From Colletotrichum lupini (taxonomy: Eukaryota; Ascomycota; Sordariomycetes; Glomerellales; Glomerellaceae), in the NCBI RefSeq assembly GCF_023278565.1, contig NC_064677.1, positions 5,332,001 through 5,396,000 of the forward strand: a DNA stretch of 64,000 nucleotides, read 5' to 3'. The notes below the pieces were generated by a model, which saw only the letters and a list, made by a program, of their open reading frames with translations, was not told where the DNA came from and made no database searches. Position numbers and translations under genes: made by a program. Below are positions 12,906 through 25,700 of this stretch, in pieces (position 1 is the stretch's first letter; each line of letters starts with the position of its first letter).

Positions 12906-13830
12906 TTTCACTCCACGAGTGAGCTGTTTCTCATCCGTCTTCCGAGGGGAAACATGTTTTAAAGATCGATACCAGAGTGATTTGACTCAAGAAATTCTTT
13001 TTCAGCCGTATCCGTGGCAGCCTTTTGGCGATGGAGAGGGTTGCGCTCTACCTGTTGGGCGCCAATCTCCGGGGCCGACGGTGTCGGGGGTGATGTTTCA
13101 TGTAGAAGGGGTGAAGGCAATCCTGCTTCGCCGTCGATACGTGGTTCTATTTGGCATTGTTGTTTCTACTTGGATGAGGATTCTTGTTCGACTGGGAAAG
13201 CAGCTCGTCCGCATGCAAAGGCTTGGATGTGGAAGGGCTTGCCAAGGGAGTAGGATAGGACTCGGGAGAGAAAGGATGAAGGGCGAGGATCTGAGGAGAG
13301 AAGGAGAGAGACAGGCGAGCGGCTGGCCGGAACAATTCGAAAGAAGTTGTTCCCATGCAAAAGATGCTTATGTATCGCGTGAACGTGAGGAACGTGAGGC
13401 GACGACGATGAAGGGTAGGAATAGGGGGCCATGGCGAGGGGGATTATCTTACGCATTGTCGTTTGAGGTTTGGGTCTGCGTTGCATACGGTGGTGCGTGG
13501 GCGGTTGGATTGATGTTCGAATCTTTGTAATTGCATGAGCGTGTTGGAGAATAAGATCCGGATGTTTACTGACATTGAATTTCTTCCTCCACTTGCGTGA
13601 TGGGTAATGGTGTGTGTCCACATGCGATATCAAGTTTTCGAGGAAGGAGAAGCCTCTTGTCCCGTCTACCTTTGGGGAATCGAACATCATGCAGGAGGAA
13701 TGTGATGTGAAAGTTACTCGATGGGAAGGAGAAAGGATGTATGGGCACCGCTCGACTGTTCTGAATTCTCATCTGAGGCAAGTGACAATATGGGAGGGCC
13801 TTCGAAGAGTCGGTGTATTTGGTGAGCTGC

Positions 13831-13891
13831 GCAGAGCCTCAGCTAAAGCTGGTTTGCATATCATATTCTAGGGCGCTGGTATATAATGGAC
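13831..13891 (+). repeat. Copy 1 of an inverted dispersed repeat
   Basis: This segment is about 75% similar by eye to the reverse complement of 14417-14480. The similarity extends to conceptual translation: here the frame reads AEPQLKLVCISYSRALVYNG, and the minus strand of the partner reads AKPNLRLLCMSWSSAPVYKG. Substitutions that keep the peptide similar suggest an old coding element, such as a fragment of a transposable element, present in two inverted copies. Confidence 0.6.
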
Positions 13892-14416
13892 GGTTGGAAT
13901 CACTTGCTAAATGCTGGCAAGACGATCCAAAGGGGTCGTACCGTCCGTCTTGGGCGGCGGCTTATCATCGGTTTCGTCGCAGAAATCATTGCGGCAGTTG
14001 AAATATATCTAGTAAAGAAAGCTACGCCTCTATTCATCGACCTCCTTCTTTGTCCAGTTCTCAGCTCTACTTACTGTCCGTGTATTAGGAGGAGAATGAT
14101 ATCGAGGTGTGAGAGGGCAGCTACTGGCCGTGATGCCTGTCATATTGGGTAGCATGGAAATGTATGCAAAGCAGAACGATATGCTACATGCACCAACCCA
14201 GAAGATACCTTCTCGGGGACGATGGGGCGAGCTACGAACGCTTCTACGACGAGACCAGCTAGATTTACCCATGGGTTGGTAGTGTCCACGGCGGTGCCTA
14301 TAAAGCAGCTGCTAAGCTGATGGAGAACTACAAATTGGCCCAGCTGGCTGTGCAACGCATGTGGATCAAGCCTCATGATCCGATCAGTCTGGATGCACCG
14401 ATTAAGTCCCCCACCG

Positions 14417-14480
14417 CCGACCTTTATACACCGGCGCCGAAGACCATGACATGCAAAGAAGCCTTAGATTAGGCTTTGCG
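14417..14480 (-). repeat. Copy 2 of an inverted dispersed repeat
   Basis: This is the inverted partner of 13831-13891, about 530 bp away. The pair could be the ends of a small decayed element of about 650 bp, or two independent fragments of the same repeat family. Confidence 0.6.
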
Positions 14481-14980
14481 AAAGGTTGAATACAGCGGGA
14501 CTTGAACCGAATGAGATAATAGTCGCTATTTGTCGCAGAAGAGCAGCGTGAACTAGTAGAGCTTCCGATGGGTAACCCAGAACTCGTCACAATGTAATAA
14601 ATATGTGTACGGCATTCCTCTCGCATAGAATCTCCTTGTCTGTAGATCAAATGGAGAATTGCGAGAATTAAGAAGATCCTGCCTAGGAGTGGTGTTGTCA
14701 ATCCGCAAAGCCAGACCTATTATTCATGACATGCCTGCGATCATGTAAGCCAACGGAGGTGCACTGCTTGCGATTGATATAACCTTTTCGCATTTATATA
14801 TTGACAAACGTACTTTATTTCTTTGGATTCTGTTCATGATTAATAACCTGCAGTTTAAGGAATCGTCAACAAAGTACTCGTCTGCAAAGCCTCCTTAATC
14901 GGGAAGTATCTGATCTCCATTCTCCCACGTTCCTTCCCTGTGAACTTCAAGAGTCGCACCTGCCTTCTCATCAGTAGCTC

Positions 14981-15031
14981 AGGCAACTTCAACCCCCAGG
15001 CAACTTCAACCCCCAGGCAACTTCAACCCCC
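14981..15031. repeat. 17-bp tandem repeat, three perfect copies
   Basis: The unit AGGCAACTTCAACCCCC is repeated three times without change and followed by a partial AGGC. It lies about 170 bp upstream of the preferred BTB gene start, so in its promoter or 5' leader. Perfect identity points to recent slippage or selection. Confidence 0.95.
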
Positions 15032-15203
15032 AGGCTTTCCTTCTCCACTTGGAAAACAATTGATCATTCCCTGCTTACTTTTCACCCTCTTCTTCTGCGG
15101 CAAAGCGTCCCCTCTCATCCTCATTCTCATTATGCCACTATCTCACACCTGCTTGCCACAGACCAACCTTTACTCAGAAAACCCGACCGGAAAGGCTTGC
15201 AAC

Positions 15204-15931
15204 ATGGCCGAAGAGGATCATCGATGGATGATTGAAACCGGCAGGTTGTCGGATTTCAAACTCATCTGTCGGGGAGAAGTGATCAACGTTCACAAGATAA
15301 TACTCGCCGGCCACTCCCCCCTCTTTGAAACTATTTTCAATGACGATTTCCAGGTTGCCCTATTCCAGTCATCTCTATATGAAGCAATCATAATTGACAC
15401 GTCAGATAGCAGAACAAAGATGGCGTGATGGTTCTTGAAGACGTTGAACCGGAGCTTATGCGTCACCTCCTGGACTACTTCTACAAAGGCACCACTGAAT
15501 GGAATGTCCCTCAAGCCGATTTGGAACTAAATGTCCGGCTCTGGATACTCGCCTGTCGACTCCAGGCCAGAACAGTCATGTTCACTGTTGAGAGGCGGAT
15601 TATGACTGCGCTGGAGTCCTACGAGAGCAAGGTCCGTGTTCTCGTTTTTATCGACAAGGTCTTCGCGAACTCAATCTGTTCCATGTCTGCTCTGGGATAC
15701 ATCGCTGGCGAGGCTGCCTGGGCTCTATTCCTTGATAAGAAGCGTCCTAAAGCAGCAAACTCCGTGAGCTTGGCGTCAAGAAAATACCAAAGGCTGGCAA
15801 ACATGATGCTCTGGTGGTCTTCTCAATACAACAACTTCACTCAGGACCGTGGCATAGTCCAGGTGGTCTCTACTGGCCAAGTAAGAGAAGCCATTCTCAC
15901 CGGGAAACTCACACCAACGTCGAGGACTTGA
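15204..15931 (+). CDS. Short BTB/POZ-domain protein, 222 aa
   Basis: Two exons, 15204-15353 and 15413-15931, joined across a 59-bp intron with a weak donor (GTTGCC) and a good acceptor (AGCAG), encode 222 aa. The N-terminal BTB/POZ fold is recognisable: GRLSDFKLICRGEVINVHK, then HSPLFETIF, then after splicing DGVMVLEDVEPELMRHLLDYFYKG. Fungal BTB proteins of this small type are numerous and mostly uncharacterised; the fold mediates dimerisation or binding to Cul3. I chose the ATG at 15204 for its strong context (aacATGGCC). An in-frame ATG at 15132 would add 24 residues. The rest of the protein is helical with no second domain. The weak donor leaves the exact intron edge open. Confidence 0.75.
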
Positions 15932-16519
15932 GAAGCCCGATTAAGAAGAAACTCCATCTCACGGTTAGGTATCTGTTTCTCACTTTCTTCTCTTCTGATA
16001 TATTTACTGACTTAGTGAAGCAACAAACCCTGAGGTGAATCATCACAGAGCTGCTCTGTTGCTCACTGGCTCATGCCAAGCACAAGATGCGCTATGATAT
16101 GCTCGGAAGGAGGTTTATGGTCATTCACTAGGGAAGTTTTGGGGAAGGGAGACGAGGCAAGACGAAGAATGTGAGACGCCCATTATTTCTAGCGAGGCAT
16201 ACATTCTACCTTCATTCTTCGTAATCGCAATTTGTCATCAGTTCAACAAGGCTCAGTGATAGAGGCAGGATAATGATGCGAGTAATCAATAAGAGAACAG
16301 CTTCATATAGTTTCACCGACCAGAGTGACTCGTGGTTTTTACCATGCTGTCCATGAATATCATGACATTTGAACCCTAAATCGCGAAATTATACTTGTCA
16401 TGTGAGTTATTAGATTCTAACGTGGTATCGAGCCAAAGTGAACACAAGCGCCGTCATGCAAACCATGAAATCATCATCCCCTGTCCCCAGTATCAAAAGA
16501 AAAGACACTGATTCCTACT
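15932..16519. other. Intergenic region between convergent genes
   Basis: This holds the 3' flanks of the BTB gene (plus) and the DUF4336 gene (minus). It is mildly AT-rich and I see no gene in it. Confidence 0.6.
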
Positions 16520-17359
16520 TCATTTCTTGGTACCAGCCAGGTGCCACTCAAACACCTTTCTGAACCTCTCCTTTCCATCGCCTTGGATCGTATCTCCGTG
16601 GCAAGGGATGAGCGTATCAAAGTCCCACGCATCGATCCTCTGGATGCTCTCGTTGAAGCTCGGCCTGTTCTTGCTGCTCATCACGTACCACTGGAAGCGC
16701 TTCACCCACTTGACGTCGCCCTCGGTAGTCTGCAGGCCGCCAAACAGCTTGTTTCCGAAGCCGGAGGAAGTGTCGCGCTCGCCTTCGGGCGCCTTGGAGT
16801 ACTGCTCCCGCGGGGGCAAGTTGAAGAGCAGATCCGCCTGGATCAGGACGCGCTCGGGCTTGAAGTAGAAGACGAGCTCCTTGTTGGCGTGGGCGTCGAC
16901 GTACTCGTACTCGAAGTCGGCGTCAAACTCGGGGGTGATGGTGGTGCCGCGCTTCTCGGCACCGTCCTTGAAGACGACGAAGAACTCGTCCGACGTGTTG
17001 ATCTTGGGGTCGCCCGTCTGCTTGGCGCGCTTCTGCGGCAGGCCGTCAGGGCCGATGATCTTGGCCTGCGGGTAGGCGGCCTTGTACTCGGAGATGAAGA
17101 TGTGGTGCTCCATGTCGGGGGCGATGATGTAGGCGAGGTTGCCGCCCTTTTCGGCGATTTTGGCTTTCACGGCGTCGGTGAGGGCGACGGGGCTGAAGAC
17201 GGCGAGGGAGCCCGAGGTGAGGCGGACTAGGGTTGCGCGGCCGCCGATTTTGAGGGTGCCGAAGCGGGAGAAGGGGACGGAGAAGGTTGTGATGTTTGGG
17301 GTCAGGTCGCGGATGACCATGACGTCTGCCGGGTTTTGGGGGATGAGTTTTGAAGACAT
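16520..17359 (-). CDS. DUF4336-family protein, metallo-beta-lactamase-like, 279 aa
   Basis: A single uninterrupted frame encodes 279 aa. The start gives MSSKLIPQNPADVMVIRDLTP, followed by the DUF4336 pattern: a beta-strand-rich N-terminus with GRATLVRL, a region ending APDMEHHIFI, and the C-terminal 'LIPCHGDTI' signature resembling the last metal-binding segment of the metallo-beta-lactamase fold. The family is widespread in fungi and bacteria and its substrate is unknown. No signal peptide is evident at the chosen start. Third-position G/C use is high, giving long false frames on the opposite strand (16541-17230). Confidence 0.85.
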   Translation of the reverse strand: MSSKLIPQNPADVMVIRDLTPNITTFSVPFSRFGTLKIGGRATLVRLTSGSLAVFSPVALTDAVKAKIAEKGGNLAYIIAPDMEHHIFISEYKAAYPQAKIIGPDGLPQKRAKQTGDPKINTSDEFFVVFKDGAEKRGTTITPEFDADFEYEYVDAHANKELVFYFKPERVLIQADLLFNLPPREQYSKAPEGERDTSSGFGNKLFGGLQTTEGDVKWVKRFQWYVMSSKNRPSFNESIQRIDAWDFDTLIPCHGDTIQGDGKERFRKVFEWHLAGTKK

Positions 17360-19723
17360 TGTGAGGTTGTGAACTTTGTCTTTGGCGGATTTGAGGGGGT
17401 TGGTGTGGTTATCTTTGAGTTGCTGCTCTGGCGAGTCGAGGGTGTGTTGGCCCTGGGTTGGTGACTGCGAATTGGTGTTTGTGTTGTTGGTATGAGATGA
17501 GGTCCCTCCTGCTGATTCTTGCGCTTGGGAACGAGCTTGTGGGTTATGGGTTGCTGTGAATGCTCTGCGATGGATGCGTGAGGGGTTGAGGGTGCGGGCG
17601 TGGGCTGTTATAGCCGGGTATCTTGATAGTCTCTATATGAGGAACGTGATTAGAAACGCGAACGTGCGTGACGAGGTGTGAAATAGTAAATCTTGAAGCT
17701 CTTTATGAGTTGTGTGCTCAGTGAGGAGGGTGATCGACTACCCATATATGAGGTAATGGCGGGCGGCGGGCTGCTGGGATGAGGCAAGTTCACAAGCTAA
17801 AAAAGCACGTACCATTTCAAATTCGATGTATGTACCTTACGGCAAGGGTCCAAGTCCGAGGGAGACGACGTTCTAGAATTGGGGAGGTGGGAGGGCGCGG
17901 GAGTGGGGGATGCCGTCAGCAAATTGGGCTCGCCAGTTTTTTCAAGAGGTGACCTGGGAACGGTTTGATAGGTGATTGGGATGAGTTCCGCGCAGGAGAG
18001 AGATCGTCCGGGTGTGGTCGGGAAATGGTGCTGAGTCGGGGGAGAAGACGTTTCATGGAATCCGATGGGGTGACCGGCGCATGGGAAATGAGATTCGAAT
18101 GCCTTGTTCGGGTCGGCCGAGCTTTTTCTTTTCAGCTGTCCTATGAACTTCTTGGTAGGACCAGACCAAACCAAACCAGAACTCTTCTTCTATTCTTGTT
18201 TCGGCAAGCTTTGCCCTTTGTCTGCCAATCTTTGTTCCGCATTCTGGTTGTGTCTTGCTGTATCCGTAGACTCTCAATCTCAATGTGTAATTGATGTCGA
18301 CTGACGATCAGCCTCTAGCTGTTGCGAAAAGTCTCTGTACAAACAATTTGGATTGACATGCGAATGCGAATATATCAAATTGGTGTTCCATGGGTGGTCA
18401 GTTGGGCCTCCGGACCAGCCGCGGCGGGTGCTTCTGCAGGTTGCCGTCAGTCAGAACGTTGTTTCCCACCACAGCCCACTGACAGGCGCTGGGCGTGGCC
18501 CCCCCAAGTCATGACATCACTGGCCGGGTGGTGTGAGGTGGAACCACATCAGAGTGACATCTTCCATTGCGCCCTACACTAACTAACACTGCCGCGCTGT
18601 TAGTAAGCCAGGCGCCAGCAGCCATCTGTAACAGCATAATAGTGTCTTTTGCTAACCCCAAGCTCCAATTCCAGAAAAGAGCTCGATATTACTCGGCTTG
18701 GTATCTCGCGGCCGAGGTAGAATCGGGGACGGCGGATCGTAGACGCCGTTCAAGGCCCCGAACGAATGGAGTTCGATGTGCTGGTCCGCTGATGCAGCAA
18801 GTGCCGGGCCGGGTGACGGGATCCTCCTTCCTAGTTCCTTCACTTAACTTGCTTGTCTTGGTAATCCAAAACGTTCTCCAGCTGCCAGCATGCAGGCGCG
18901 CTTGCGGTTCCGCGAAACATTTCCTCCGATTCCTTTCCTTTTTTATGGGAACCGGGGAGACGAGTCGTTCCGTTGCAGAGCAAGAGGTGCAAAACAGAAC
19001 AGGTACGGGGCCGAGGCACAGACGCCGGACTAGACCGAAAGTGGGAATCTTCTGGAGAGCGGGGCGCCCGGGGCGCTAGGCCCTTTTCCGCCCCGTAAAG
19101 TGCGGCTTCTTTCCAACTGGAAATTGGACGTGAATGACACGACATGGGCCTGGTTCCCCGAATTCCAAATCATGCGTCGCAGAGCTGAGCGGAGGTCATC
19201 GTCAGTTTGTTCAATGGTCACTCACTGGTCGGTTCAGCTAGTCACGCAAAGCCCTTTCGTTCTCGTTTTCTGTCAAGACCTTGTCAAGAGCGGACACACG
19301 GATCGTCGACTGGTAAATGATGCCATGGTTCTCAAAATCTCTTTGCCTTTGCTATTTCCCAAAACAGTATTCATCCGTACAACCAGTGAACCAATACTCT
19401 CAATTCAATCATGAGGTAAGCAAATACAACAAGTCACAGAAAGTTCCCGACACCGTTGAACTCCGTGGAACCCTAAACCGACGATCCGAACAATTGCTCC
19501 ATGCAGACTTCCCGGACATGCACACGCAACACCGTTTATCGTTTGCCCATCATCAGACGAAAAGCCTCTACCACACGCAACTTTGCTCACTGCCAAAAAT
19601 CTCCGTCTACTGACAGATACCCCGCCAAGACGCTTCCGAGGGATACCCTCTCATCTGCCGTCCTCCGCCTCCCGCGCCTTCCACGGGCACAAACTTTCAC
19701 GCATTTCTTTTCTCCTCCAAACC
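17360..19723. other. Intergenic region
   Basis: This 2.4 kb contains the upstream region of the DUF4336 gene and the 3' flank of the large coiled-coil gene. Short frames (for example 18567-19079 plus) lack domains and typical codon use. I see no gene or RNA in it. Confidence 0.5.
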
Positions 19724-22700
19724 TCAAAGTCCCCTCCTGATGCCCGCCGCCCCATCGTTAGTAGTAATAGGCGTAGGAGGCTCTGTCGTAGAGAACCCAG
19801 AAAGCCGCATGTCGATCCCGTCGAGACCCCACCACCTGGACCGTTCCGGATGCAGAGCCCTCTCGACATAGTACGCCCTCGTGTACCCGTTGGCCATATC
19901 GTAGACCTGCTGCACGGCCCACGTCGCCATGAGCGCCTGGTACAAGTAGTAGAACCAGTATAAGGTGATCGCGTCCTTGATCGCCAGCGCCACGAGCTTG
20001 GGCGACGGAGTCGTTGGCGGACCCGGTCTCCAGCGCCTGCCGGGTAGGTAGTAGACGGCCGAGTAAAGGCTCCCGGCGACCAGCCAGTAAAGCGTCTGCT
20101 TCCACGCCACCCCGTGGATGCGTATGCAGCTCCAGAAGGCGAGGAGGAGGCGCGCGAGGTAGCTCAGGCGCGGGTTCTCGATTCGATTTCTCGTGTCGCT
20201 GTCCATGTGCAGGAGGCCGGCCAGTCGCACCAGGAGAAGGCCGTCGTCTTCGGGGACCTCCGCCGTCTCCGTTCCGGAGGCGGATTCGGCGGTCGTTTGG
20301 CTTGCGGCGCTCCTCATGTTGGCTTTACGACCACAGCAGCGTCTGTATTTGGCGTAAAACGTGACGAGGTCGTGAATGACTTCTTGTCTAGCCGCTATCG
20401 GCCTGCCTGCTGAATCGCAGGCCCCAAGGCAGGGACAGCCACACATCCTGCCGCTTCCTGTCCGCTTCTTGCCGGGTTCTCGAGGACCGCCGCTGGAACC
20501 TTCACCGTGGTTGTCATCATCATCGTCGCCGTCGTCGGGATCATCATCAGGACCACCGGGTGCGCCTGCGCGCTGTTTCCCCTTATCCTTCTTATCTTCC
20601 TCAGGCTTTTCTCCAGATGTCCCCTCTTCAGTAGCCTTCAAGTTATTCTCATCTTGGTCGATCATCAAATCCACGTTGACACGAGCTTGCTCCTGCAGCT
20701 GCTTCTCCATCAGTGCCATCCTCTTCTTGGCATGTTGGAGCTGCATTCTCTCGGCCTCCAACTCCGTCTCGCACAACCTGAGCCGCTGCCTCTGAGAAGC
20801 CAAGATCTCTCTCAACTTGGACTGCTGAAGCTTCATAGAAGCGTCTCGTTTAGCCAGCCGGTCGTCAAAATCTCGCTTTTGCTGGCGGACTTGTCGGTCG
20901 TTGAGATCTCGCAGGTTCTTCGACTGCCTCTCGTACTCTTTCATTGCGTCAACGAACTCCTGTTCTCGCTCCGACTCCGCCTCAAGAGGGAAGTCTTCGA
21001 TTTCTTGGTAGTCGGGGACGTCCAGATGTAGAGCGTTGGTGATGCGCTGTCGCATCCGGGCCAACTTCTGTGCGTCGGTTCCCGATGTACCCGCCGTGAC
21101 GTCCAGAGCCCGTTCCATGTCGGTCGCCAACGTCCTGCCTCTGTCTACCAACTTTTCGTTGGCCCTCCGCAGCTGGCGGATTTCTTCTTGCAGGTCCTTA
21201 ATGGTTTCGACGGTACCATCGAATACGGCGCTCTTCGTCGACTGCTCCTCGGCAAGCTTCTTCTCCAGCTTCGCGATCTCGCGTTTCAACTTTTCAGTTT
21301 CCTTCTTTTGCTCTTCGTAGTAGTACACCGTCTCACGGATCTCCTTGTCCACGCCGTCATCAATGGCCTGTTTCTTGTCTTTTTCTAGCTTGCTGATAGT
21401 CTCTTTCAGCTTTTCGTTCATATTCTCCAAAGTCGATGCGCGGGCATCTGCAGCAAACCGCTTGAGCCTCTCGTCGTTTTGTCGCTTCACGGCTATCTGT
21501 TTAAAATCTTCGAGCTTCTCTTCCAAGCTTTTGTTCTCTTTCTTGAGTCGCTGCGCCGCTTCTGCGAGCTCATTGTCAGACCGGCCTACGAACTCGTTGA
21601 CCTCCCTCGCCTTGAGGGCGGTAATTGTCGCGTTGGCCTTTTCGAGCATGATCTTGAGCTGTCGGGCTCTGCTGCGCAGGAACTCGTAGTTTTGAGAGTT
21701 GATGCCGTCGTGGATGAGGCCCTCGATGGCATAGTTGAGACGCTCAAGATTGCTTTGGACATTCTCACAACTCATGGACCAATCATTCAGGGGGTCCCAG
21801 ATGCTTCTCGGGAGGTAGGAGGGTAGGATTCGATCCGTGGTGGGAAAATTGAAGAAATCACTTGATGCCTGCGAGGAAATTTCGGTTACGAGGTCGTCAA
21901 AGGCGTTGTGACTCTGGAATGCCCGCCGGGACTCGTCGTTTTGGCTGTCCGGGCTGGCTGGCTGCGCGGCAGTAGACGATGGTCCCGCCTGAGAAGATCC
22001 TGGGCCTCCTTGATCCGCGGGTGCGCTGGGGAGCGGATGTGCAGAAACGCCGGAAGGCGTCGGTCCTGGCTGGTTACGGACGGGATCGTCGGCGACTTGC
22101 AGATTCAGCGTGGCCTCCATGATGGTATTTCGAGCGTACATGCAAGCACGTTGCTCCCGATATGTTTGTGTCAATATTTCTCGGATGGCATATACGCGTG
22201 CCTCCCAAGGAGTCCGCTTGGGTGACCCATACTGATCGATGTCTCCATCGACGGTGCTGTCGCCCGAACTTCCTGGATCGCCGTCGTCGGGGAATCTGTA
22301 AGCCTTCTTCTTCCCTCTCCACTTGTCCAGGTCCTCTGATGAACGATTCAATGAAGGGTCCGGGGGCAGTGGAGGTTCGGCGACGTTCGGCTGGGTGCCG
22401 GCGGCTGAGCTTGGCCCGGCGACGGTGGCCTCCGAGCCAGCCAGGTCTCTGACGGCCTGTCCCACGGCCCTCCGTTCTCGTTGGAGCTGCCGGGCTGGCT
22501 CGCGCGGGTTGCCGAGATCTTGGTATAGCCGGTTGAAAATCCTTCCGTAATGAGCGATGTTCCTGCGCAATATCCTCCCCTCTTGCGCTAGGGTTGCATC
22601 GGCCTCATCCCTCATCCTCTCCAATGCGACAATGGCTTTGCGGAGTTTCTTTGAATCGTCACCGGGGTCCGGTCCGTCTATATCAAAATCATCATCGTCG

Positions 22701-25700
22701 CCGCCAGAAGGAGTTTCGCTACTGCTGGCAGTCACCCAGTCGCCAGCCTCGGACTGATGAGGTTGGCTGTCACCATCACTCCCGCCGGCGTTGTTCCCGC
22801 CGCTATTCTCGTTGGCTGTCGCGTTGGCTATCGTGTTGGCCGCCGTGGTGGCCGCCCTAACCTCGATCCGTTCGAGCCTCTCTTTGTACATGTGAATCTT
22901 CTGCGCGAATTCGTACAGCTCGTCCGGGTAGTTCTCAATGTTGGTCTCAAAAAAGTGCCTTTTCTGCAAGCCTAGTTCGTACATTCTAGTACGAGCTTCG
23001 TTGAAGGCGTCACGAAGCTCTACTAGGCGGTCAACCTCATACTCGTCAGGATTTTCTGGTAGCTCCATTTTCCCAAGTGTGTCGCACAGCCTCTTGAAGA
23101 AGGAATCAAGTTTGTCAGCGGTGGCCGACTGCTTTCGTATCAGGCTCTTGAATGCATCTTGGAACTGCTGGTGCATGGCTCTAAATTCAGGAGGGGGGTC
23201 TTGGGTGCCTGATGTCGTCCCCAAAGTCCCCTCGATGGGCGGTTGATGATCGGGGTTCCGCGTCGAGCTCTCGACCGGCGGCGCGTAGTGAGTCTGCGTG
23301 CCCTGGTGAGAGATCATGATCCCGCTCGGCACGGCCGTGCCCGACAAGACCCGTGTCAAGCCTTCGTTCTCGCTCGTCAGAGAGAGGACTTGTCTTTCGA
23401 GCCCAGCCGACTCCCTCCGGTGGTCCTCTTCCAGGTTCTGGATCTTGAGTTCGAGGGCATCCACCGTCTTCTGATGTTCATCTTTGATCTTAGCTAGATC
23501 AGCATTCTCGTCAGGCGCTTGGTTCCGACTCTCTAGTTGTTGAACTCTGAGCTTGAGCTCCTCTATTGTTTTCTGTTGAGCTTCGATCTCTGTCGGATTA
23601 GCACCGTCGCCAGCAGTTGAATTGCGGCTCTCCAGGTCGCGAAACTTGGACTCGAGGCCATCCACCACTTCCTGGTGCGTAGCTTTGGTCCTCTCCAGCT
23701 CAGTCTCGCCCACCTCGGCTCTCCTCTTCAAGGTCCGAATCTCATTCTCCAACCTCTCGACGGTTTTCTTGTGCTCCGCCATCCACTCTTCTCGCAATTC
23801 CTTGTCTTTCTCAACTAGCTTGCCTTTGATCATGTTTTCGAGGTGGTCGACACCCTCTTGCTCCACTATGAGACGCCTCTTCAGCTCACTGTCGTATCTT
23901 TGATTTGCAAAGCTCCATTTATTCCGGAATTCGACCACCTTCTCTTCAACTGTGCGTACTTCCGCATTGAGGCGCTCGCCGTGTTCGCGGCATTCGTCGA
24001 GAGCCTTCTGCTTCGCCTTCAACTCCTCTATCTTTTCCCTGAGCAAAAGAACATTTTCTCGTATTTCTCCATCCTTGTGTTGGATTTCTTCGTCCTTGCG
24101 TTTGATCTCCTCAATTTTCTTCCTCATCTCCTGCTCGATTTCTCGTAGTTGTTCCAGGAGCCTGACGTTTTGTTCTGCAACTTCGTCCGCAGAATCCATG
24201 TACGTCTTGAGATCCTCCTTCAATGCGTCTCTCTGTTGGGATAATTCCACCTTTTCTTCCTGGAGGTGATCCCTCTCAAGAGCCAGGCTGTTTCTTTCTT
24301 CCCGAAGATTCTTGGCATCCTCATGGAGGCCTGCGACCATCTGTTGGATCTCTTGCAGATCTCTGCGGCTCGCTGCCTGCTCGCTTTCCGCTTTGTCCAC
24401 GCGGTCTATCAGGTCGGCCACCAGCTTGAGGTGTTCTCTCGGGTCGTTCAGCGAGCTCGCACCTGTGCTCGATCCGTCCGCTGTGGCAGCCTCTTGTGCC
24501 ATCTTTTCTTGCGCCAACTTTTCTCGCGCGCAGGCGTACATAGCCTTGGCCTCAGCTTTGCCCAGTCTGTCGTGGACAGCGCTTAACTGCCCCTTGAGCT
24601 GCTCAGAGACCTGCGACATGAACTCTTCCATCCTCTGGGACCTCTTGAGCTCCTTTCTTCGTTGCTGGAGCAAAACTTCCAGGTTCTTGATCTTCTCGTC
24701 GGCTTCCTTGCGATTGGTCTCGAAGTCTTGTTCGTCGCGCGCCTGGATAGCAGATGGTCTGTTGGCTTCTCCCTTCGTTCGTTCAGCATTAGATTCGTGC
24801 TCCTCGATGGTCTGCTCCAACACCCGTGCGCTTGCTTTGAGTTCCACAATCTCATCAACAAGCTTCTTGGCCTCATCTTTGAGGTCTTTTATCTTCTTGT
24901 CAGCTTCCTTACGATGATTCTGGCACTCATCCAATGCGACTTTGGTATTGCGTAGCTCAAGGGACACGTCCCCTTGGCCAACCTTGCTTCCCTGGGACCC
25001 CTGAGTACTGGTCAGTATCGCCTCAAGAATGGAGCTGCTTGAACTCACTGCCGAAGAAATTCTATCGAGTCTGCTGAGTTCATCCTCGATTGTCTGTAGT
25101 GTGCGATCGGGGCTACCCTGGTTCTCTTCCGGTTCCTATGAATCCAATTAGTAATTCCATCCAATCTTGCGAGGTTCGATTCAGCTTACCACGGAGGACT
25201 GGCTGTTGAATTCTCCAAGCTCCTTCGCGAGATTAAGCCTCTCTTCAGGCTCGCTCTCGGTCTGCGATTCTTCACATTTCGAAGCCACCGCCCCAGAAGT
25301 CCGCTTGGTAGGCGAGAACAAATCATCAGAAAGTGACTGCGAAGGCTTTTCATCGGAAAGCACGACGGCATGAGGGTATCTACGGAAGCCGTCGTTGCCG
25401 TCGCACACCAAGTCCGCTAGCCTAGCTTCCTCTTCCCGCCAGTTGCTGTACAGGTTGCTGGCGGCATCGTCCATGGCGAGGCCGTAGAAACCGACAACCT
25501 CTCCGATGATGTCCCGCATATCGTGCATGGGAACGTCTTGCTTCAGTGCCTCGTCGCGTTCCGTCTCTGCCTGGGCTAGTCGCATCTCCAAGTCTGAAAC
25601 CTCGCCCCTCGCATTGTCGACGAGCTTGCGATACTCGGCAAGGGGAACATTCTCGTGGTCGACGGTGAAAGTCATGTTTTCCACCTCGATTTGTGCTTGG

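Larger units (their letters stand above)
12906..15203. other. Intergenic region with a decayed repeat
   Basis: The first few hundred bases are the 3' UTR of the RhoGEF gene. The rest has no intact gene. It contains a pair of similar sequences in opposite orientation (13831-13891 and 14417-14480) and a 17-bp tandem repeat (14981-15031), both listed separately. A 63-codon open frame at about 14283-14471 on the plus strand looks mildly protein-like but I cannot identify it. Confidence 0.5.

Noticed and set aside
12906..13530. Extension of the RhoGEF frame to 1,457 aa
   Set aside because: The extension needs retention of a clear 50-bp GT-AG intron at 12766-12815. Splicing gives a family-like end (IIFAYEDEKG...) and a stop at 12905.
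14283..14471. 63-codon open frame reading like VHGGAYKAAAKLMENYKLAQ
   Set aside because: It looks protein-like but has no start, no partner exon and no recognised family; noted only as a possible relic.
16541..17230. Plus-strand 229-aa frame opposite the DUF4336 gene
   Set aside because: It is a shadow of strong third-position G/C bias in the real gene.
18567..19079. 170-aa plus-strand frame in the 17.4-19.7 kb intergenic region
   Set aside because: Composition is Arg/Ser-rich with no family pattern; likely chance.
24312..24917. Plus-strand Ser/Leu-rich frames opposite the coiled-coil gene
   Set aside because: Glu/Lys/Leu-rich coding sequence read backwards gives Ser/Leu/Phe-rich frames; no independent support.
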